Positions 34,301 through 40,300 of a stretch of 64,000 bases of DNA are shown piece by piece. This DNA is from Bolinopsis microptera (Eukaryota; Ctenophora; Tentaculata; Lobata; Bolinopsidae). A model generated the notes under the pieces. It was not told the DNA's origin. It was given only the letters and a program-made list of their open reading frames with translations, and searched no databases. Both the position numbers and the translations under genes were made by a program. Each line of letters starts with the position of its first letter. Position 1 is the first letter of the stretch. The stretch is from positions 7,024,858-7,088,857 of the forward strand of contig NC_087075.1 of the NCBI RefSeq assembly GCF_026151205.1, given 5' to 3'.

Positions 34301-37300
34301 AACATCATGCAGTGGAGAAGGAGGCTTGTGCTATTGTGGAGGCATGTCGTGCGTGGCGGCATTACTTAGTTAGCCGGCACTTTAAATTACTTACGGATCA
34401 GCAGGCTGTTTCGTACATATATGATAAAAAGAATCACGGAAAGACAAAAAACAGCAAGATAGACCGATGGCGTATTGAACTCAGCTGTCTAGACTTTGAC
34501 ATAGAGTACAGACCAGGCCCGCTTAATGTCACAGCGGACTGCTTGTCAAGAGCATTTAGTGCTGCTACATATCATACAGGTCCTTCCCTCTCTCGGATTC
34601 ACGAAGAACTATGTCACCCCGGGGTCACTAGAATGTATCACTTCGTTAGGAGTAAGAATCTTACCTATTCTCTAGCGGAGGTAAAAGAGACCATCGCGAA
34701 ATGTGTGGTGTGTTCTAAGATTAAACCACGTTTCTGTAAGTCCGAGAACTCTCCAGTGATTAAGGCAACACAACCTTTTGAACGATTGAGCATTGATTTT
34801 AAGGGACCCTTACCAAGTGGTACAGGGAACAGGTTCATATTAACTGTAGTTGACGAGTACTCTAGGTTCCCATTTGCCATTCCGTGCCGTGATCAAGAGT
34901 CAAGGACAGTGATTAAGGCGCTCATGAATTTATTTTCATTGTTTGGTACTCCGGGTATGGTTCACTCGGATAATGGACCATCACTCGTCTCTCACGAATT
35001 CAGATCATTCCTAATTGAGAACAACATTGGATTCTCAAATAGCAGCCGATATAATCCCAGAGGAAATGGTCAAGTTGAAAGGTATAACGCTGTTATTTGG
35101 AAAGGAGTTGAACTGGCGCTGGCTAGTAAGAAACTAGCACCATGTCACTGGGAACAGGTCCTCCCTCAAGTTCTCCATTCTATCCGCACCTTATTATGTA
35201 CCTCAACTAATCAAACACCTCATGAGCGACTATTTAGTTATGTTAGGAGATCTGCAACAGGTAATTCTCTACCTTCTTGGCTTATTGGAGCATCCAAGGT
35301 TCTCCTTAAGAAACACGTGAGGTCGAATAAGTACGATGATTTGTGCGAAGAGGTGGATATTGTCTCACTTCAGCCTGAATCTGCTAAAGTTAGGTTTGCC
35401 TCCGGAAGGGAGGCCTCGGTATCGATTCGGGATATTGCTCCTCTGGCAGGTCAAGTTGAGATTGACCCTGGACAAAATTCTGTTGTTGATTGCGGTGAAG
35501 TACAGACTATTGATAGGGAATTAACCGCAGGACCTGTTGTAATCGGACAAGATAGTGGCTCTGTTCCTACTAAGAATATGGGTAACCCTGCTGTTCCGCC
35601 GTCGGATGTTGTGGTATCGGACTTTACCCCTGCATTACGTAGGTCACAGAGGACTAATAAGGGAGTACCTCCTCCGCGGTTTGAGGCAGGTTGAAACTTT
35701 ATTGACTTGCTGTTTAATGAATGAGATATTTTCTGGAATTGTGATTTTTATGGTATTAACCGGATTTATAACTTGGTAGATTTGAGATTTTACAAATTCA
35801 TGTCGAATCGTGTTTTACAAATTCATGTTTTATGAGTGCCGTTTAGAACAACACATGTTTATGAAAGATGTAATTTTATACGAACCGATTATTTGGTTTT
35901 TTTGAGTATGTGACTTTTGAGAAGTTTTATCAATGTTTTTTGAGAAGTTTGAATCAATGTTTTAAATGTATCCTTATCTGCGCATTGAAATGGCGCTAAT
36001 TAGTATAAAAAGCACGATTTTTCAGCTGACGCGCGCATTTGCGCGTTTCCATTTGTTAAATTTTTAAATTTTATTTGATTTTTACGGGGGGTGTATGTTA
36101 TAATTTATTTATTAACCATTTATCATTGTTAGGCATGTAGACAAATTTCCAGTTATCGCAAGAGTTGTCTCACTTGTTCAGAACAGGAAAGTTACCAGAA
36201 GTCCAGTGAAGATACACGTGGCACCAATCCCCATCGCAGTAAAGGGGTTTAGAATCTTTTTCTGGAGAATTACGCCTACACTAACGCTCCCAGTCGCCAT
36301 TCCAACTGAGACTAGAGTTAGAACTGTTCCGCCGTAAGAAATAGACTTGTTAAACTCTTCCTTCAGAAAGGGGGTTACTGTGACCTGAAGAATACGTCAA
36401 TGTTGCCCAAAAGGATCTTGGAACGGAGGGGGTGAGAGATTTAGTTTAAATATATAATTAGAAGACGTGATCATTAATTATTATTAAATACAACATTATG
36501 TCTGCATTAATGTTTGCGAAAATGAAAAATCCGTACTTGAATTACTCCATAGTTTGCATTAATGAGCATTGTAGCTATCATTGGAATTATTAATAACTTT
36601 GTGAGCTTATTTTTCTTCGATCCTGTTTTTAACATCGTTTGATCATCATCCGATATGTCATCTTGAGTGGACAAGTATGTTCTTGTTGTAGGAATGAAGA
36701 AAAAGGAACTTGTTGCTGCAAGAAGTGCAACGACCGCAGTGAATCCGTAAGCTGCCGTGTATCCCATTTTGTCATAGATGATACAGCCAACAGCTTCAGC
36801 CACCCCATGCCCACTAAAGTAACCCATATTCACGAGCCCGTTTACCATGTCAAACTCTTCGGGGAAGTTTGCATTGATGAAATCGATCGGTACAAGAGTG
36901 CTTGTATATGCCAAAACTCCCTGACATATCCTTAACACAAATGAGATGGCTATAACAACAGTTGTATCGGAAATACTGTAAGCAAAGCCAGTGAGAAGCG
37001 AAACAATTGCCCATCCTAACATGCATAGTAGTAGGATGGACCTGCTGCTCCATTTTCTCATCAGCTTTTCCGTTCCCTGGGAGAAAACCATAAACCCAAA
37101 ACCGAGGAACAGACTTGTTCCGACCAAACCGTATATCTTTCCAGGGATATTTCTTCTCGAAAAAGCATCTGCTAGGAAACCATACCGAATAGAGGAACAA
37201 ACACTCGAGGCATGGGCATAGAAGATGACAGCAAAAATGGTCAGCCACTTTCGTTTTGCACCTGAAATCTTCATTTCGAGGACCTCTGAGCTAAGGAAAG

Positions 37301-40300
37301 GTTTTAAGTTCCGGAGTATTTTTAATTGTAGCAAAATCAATTAGTTACAAAGTTAGACTTTCCCAAACGGGGAAATTGGAAGATTAAGTTACGTCACTAT
37401 TATACAGTCTATAAACAGCCACGATAAGACCTATATAATACAGCCACCATACGACCACTATGTGGCCTATAAACGGCCACGAAATGGCCAGGATACGGTC
37501 TCTATTAAACTGCCACTATTGGACCACTTATATTCATATATAATATTATAAATTCGGACATTCTTTCATTTATCTAGTACTCATTCATACATAATTTTGT
37601 TTTTGGAGACATTTGATTAAGGACATTACAATTTAAATTTGATTCACGAAAACACTAAACTTCAAACTTTATGGAGACAAAAGAGGTGATAATGTGCCTA
37701 ATTATCATAGTACAACTTACATATTATTATATTATAATATAATATTATTGGCATTTCCGCCTAGGAAAGTCGTAGAAACTAAAAAACTGAAACTAAAAAA
37801 CTGAAACGGATTTTTGTCGAGCGAAAAATGAAATTACTCGCTAATGGGCTATTGGGCTAAGACAAGACTCATAAGCAACATATTATGATGATGAAAATCT
37901 AAAATATTATGGCTACAATGAGCATTTTGATAACAATATTGGTTCTTTTGCGATAGTCAAAACGCGACAACTAGCGCTGGATGGCGACTATCCAGCGCGT
38001 TTTGACTATCGCGTTTTGACTATCGCAAAAGAACCACAATGTACCATGTAATATATGTATATATATTATATATAATAATATTAAAACTGTTATATGTATC
38101 TACTTAAGTACTTAACAACCTTCTCATCATTAATAGATAAGCAGCGTTACCGTCAATCCGCATGCTATCCTCAGGGGAACTATCTAGCTATTGGGCCCGA
38201 GATCCGACCCTTGTTCCCTAGTGTCCGAAAAGTAAGAGATCGACCACGTAAGGCAGATTTTGGTCATTTAGACCCGCTCTAAAATCTACTTGTGGACAAA
38301 TTTCAAGACTTGTTATTAAATTAACCCCGTGATCTGACTATGGAAATTGAGACTCAGAGACTTGCCCTCAACTGGTTATCTAAACCTGGTATGTGACCTC
38401 AGTGCCCTCGGTCGAATCTCTAACCCTGCTATTCAGCCAAGTAATCTTAATCTGAGGTTTTAGGATTACACTTCTAATGTTCTAGTATTAGTGCCACAGA
38501 TAAGATCTCGAGGCAGCTGTAATAAAAAGGGCTAACCAGCGACCACTGGATTAAACAAAATAATGAGTATTATGAGGACAGACTGGGAGTCACCTCAGAC
38601 GCCAGTCTGAGGTGGGAAGTTCCAAAAACAAATAACAGTAGCGCACTATATATTACACATCTCGCGGCATATAACACATCTCGAGGCAGCTGTAATAACA
38701 AAACAGCTATCCAACAACCACGTGCTAAAAAAAACAACGAGGGAATGAATTTCACGTATTATTATAATATTATATGATGTCACGTATAATTATACGATGG
38801 GATAAACTATGCAACTGCAAAAAAATAACACGCGGTCATCCTGAAGTGGGAACCAAGTGGTTGTTGATAACGTAATAAAAATGTTGTTTTTTTCCCTCTA
38901 GAATAATAACAAATTTGAAAATATTTTTAAATTCCACTCAATTTCACTCTGATAATGTTAAATTTAGAAATTGACCGGATATCCTACTTAAGTAAGTAGT
39001 TTAGAAGGTGATTGGCCGCACATATCAATCAGAAATGTCATTAATTTCCAGGAAAAATTCTCGAGGGCTAGGTCCTGAAAAATAAATTTCGACGATCAGT
39101 GTGACATGAACTGTGGAGAAAAATTGTTTCAAGGAAAACCTTTAAAATTTGTGACTTAGAAAATGTTCTCCCCGCTTTCGAACTCGTATTGCCTGCCCTC
39201 CGATCGCATTACAAAGGGGGAGCCTCGACTCCAAGATCGTTTATCGAGGGTGAGGTGTGGACCTCGAAATCGAGATAGAAAACATGATAACTTAATAAAT
39301 TTCGGAAAAAATTTTACTGGATTGTTTTTAGTTTGGAAAGAAAAACGATTTGTACCAAATTTAAGATATTTGAAAAACAAATTTTGGGGGAGGGCCAGGG
39401 ACCCTTGTGTTCAAAAAATTGTTCAAACTAAAAATTGTCTTCTCTCTGCATATAACTCATGTTCCAATACTTGGTGTGGATTTTTGCTCTCACTTCTTCG
39501 GATACTTTGTCCTTACACTTTAAACGGCAAGAGCATGGTTTAAGAATTGGTTTCTGAGTCTCAATGCCATTATTTCGTCCACTTGCGTCATATAATGGCA
39601 TACCTTGGCCTTCAGAAGATGTGATCTCATCTGTTACATTCCCAGATCTTTCTTGTAATCGTAGTTCGTACACCATCTAATTCTTCATTAATGTCACTTC
39701 CAGTTTGAGCAAGCAAACTTTCGTTATTGATAGTGTAAATAGACGTGTGGATATATGCGAATATGTAATCTAAAAACTGATAAACTGTATTCCGCACATA
39801 GCATGAAATTGTGCTGTATATGAGTGGTGATTTCGCTCTGAAAATCAGGGACAGTAGCTCAATAGGTAGAGCAAGGCACGCGATATGTCGAGGTTCTGGG
39901 ATCATTCCCCAGTTGTCCCCAGTTTTTCAGAGTTTATCATCATCTATTATAGACAGCATGAGAGTTATAGGCCCTGCCATCTCGATGAAATAATGTTGTT
40001 GAATGGTTGTTGAATGAGCTGGTAACTTCAGGTGTGTCAACTCATTGATATTTGGGTTTATTATTAACCTGATAAAGCAATGTCTGATGATATTGATAAA
40101 AACGAAATACGACAGTGCGGACACGTACAGCAAACCAGTTATTATAAACCTGCTTGAAGCAGGTAAGATTCCGGAAAAAATCTAACCTGAAGTGGATTAT
40201 TGTGATACCCTCTCTTCATCCAGTAATTTGCGTCTAGTTACCAGAGTGCTCTGTTGAGTTCTCAGTGAAAGGCTCAACGATTGGGAAAGTCATTGAGACA

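Larger units (their letters stand above)
31886..36185 (+). mobile_element. Ty3-type LTR retrotransposon with very short LTRs
   Basis: Identical 62-bp direct repeats (31886-31947, 36124-36185), ending CAGAACA, bound the element. At the 3' side a purine tract (ACGGGGGG) precedes TGTATGTTATAATTT at 36092, so the full LTR is probably 36092-36185 (about 94 bp, TG...CA). The left LTR then lacks its first about 32 bp, along with 7 bp of host exon, and no target duplication is seen. LTR identity and an intact 1241-codon ORF indicate a young insertion. Losing the U3/TATA part at the left should silence it. Confidence 0.9.
31052..37274 (-). pseudogene. SLC18B1-like MFS transporter, copy 2, disrupted by LTR element
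   Basis: The exons match copy 1: exon 1 is intact at 37274-36537 (738 bp, no stops); exon 2 is split into 36384-36186 and 31885-31768 by the element at 31886-36185; exon 3 is 31569-31437 and exon 4 is 31182-31052. Exon 4 ends earlier, at ...L-I-K-Q, with more acidic residues than copy 1. Compared with copy 1, seven bases (TGTGGAG) of exon 2 are missing at the insertion, so even clean removal would leave a frameshift. The otherwise open reading frames suggest recent loss. A truncated N-half could still be made. Confidence 0.85.
30531..37880. repeat. segmental duplication, unit B
   Basis: Diverged collinear copy of unit A (24485-28945). It is longer because a 4.3-kb LTR retrotransposon sits inside its MFS exon 2. 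It lacks the mariner-like MITE of unit A. Noncoding flanks, including the AACAGCCACGATAAGAC segment near 37413, are also duplicated. Confidence 0.85.

Noticed and set aside
39163-39543. 126-codon plus-strand frame
   Set aside because: It overlaps a dispersed repeat and shows no domain, splice signals or compositional sign of coding.
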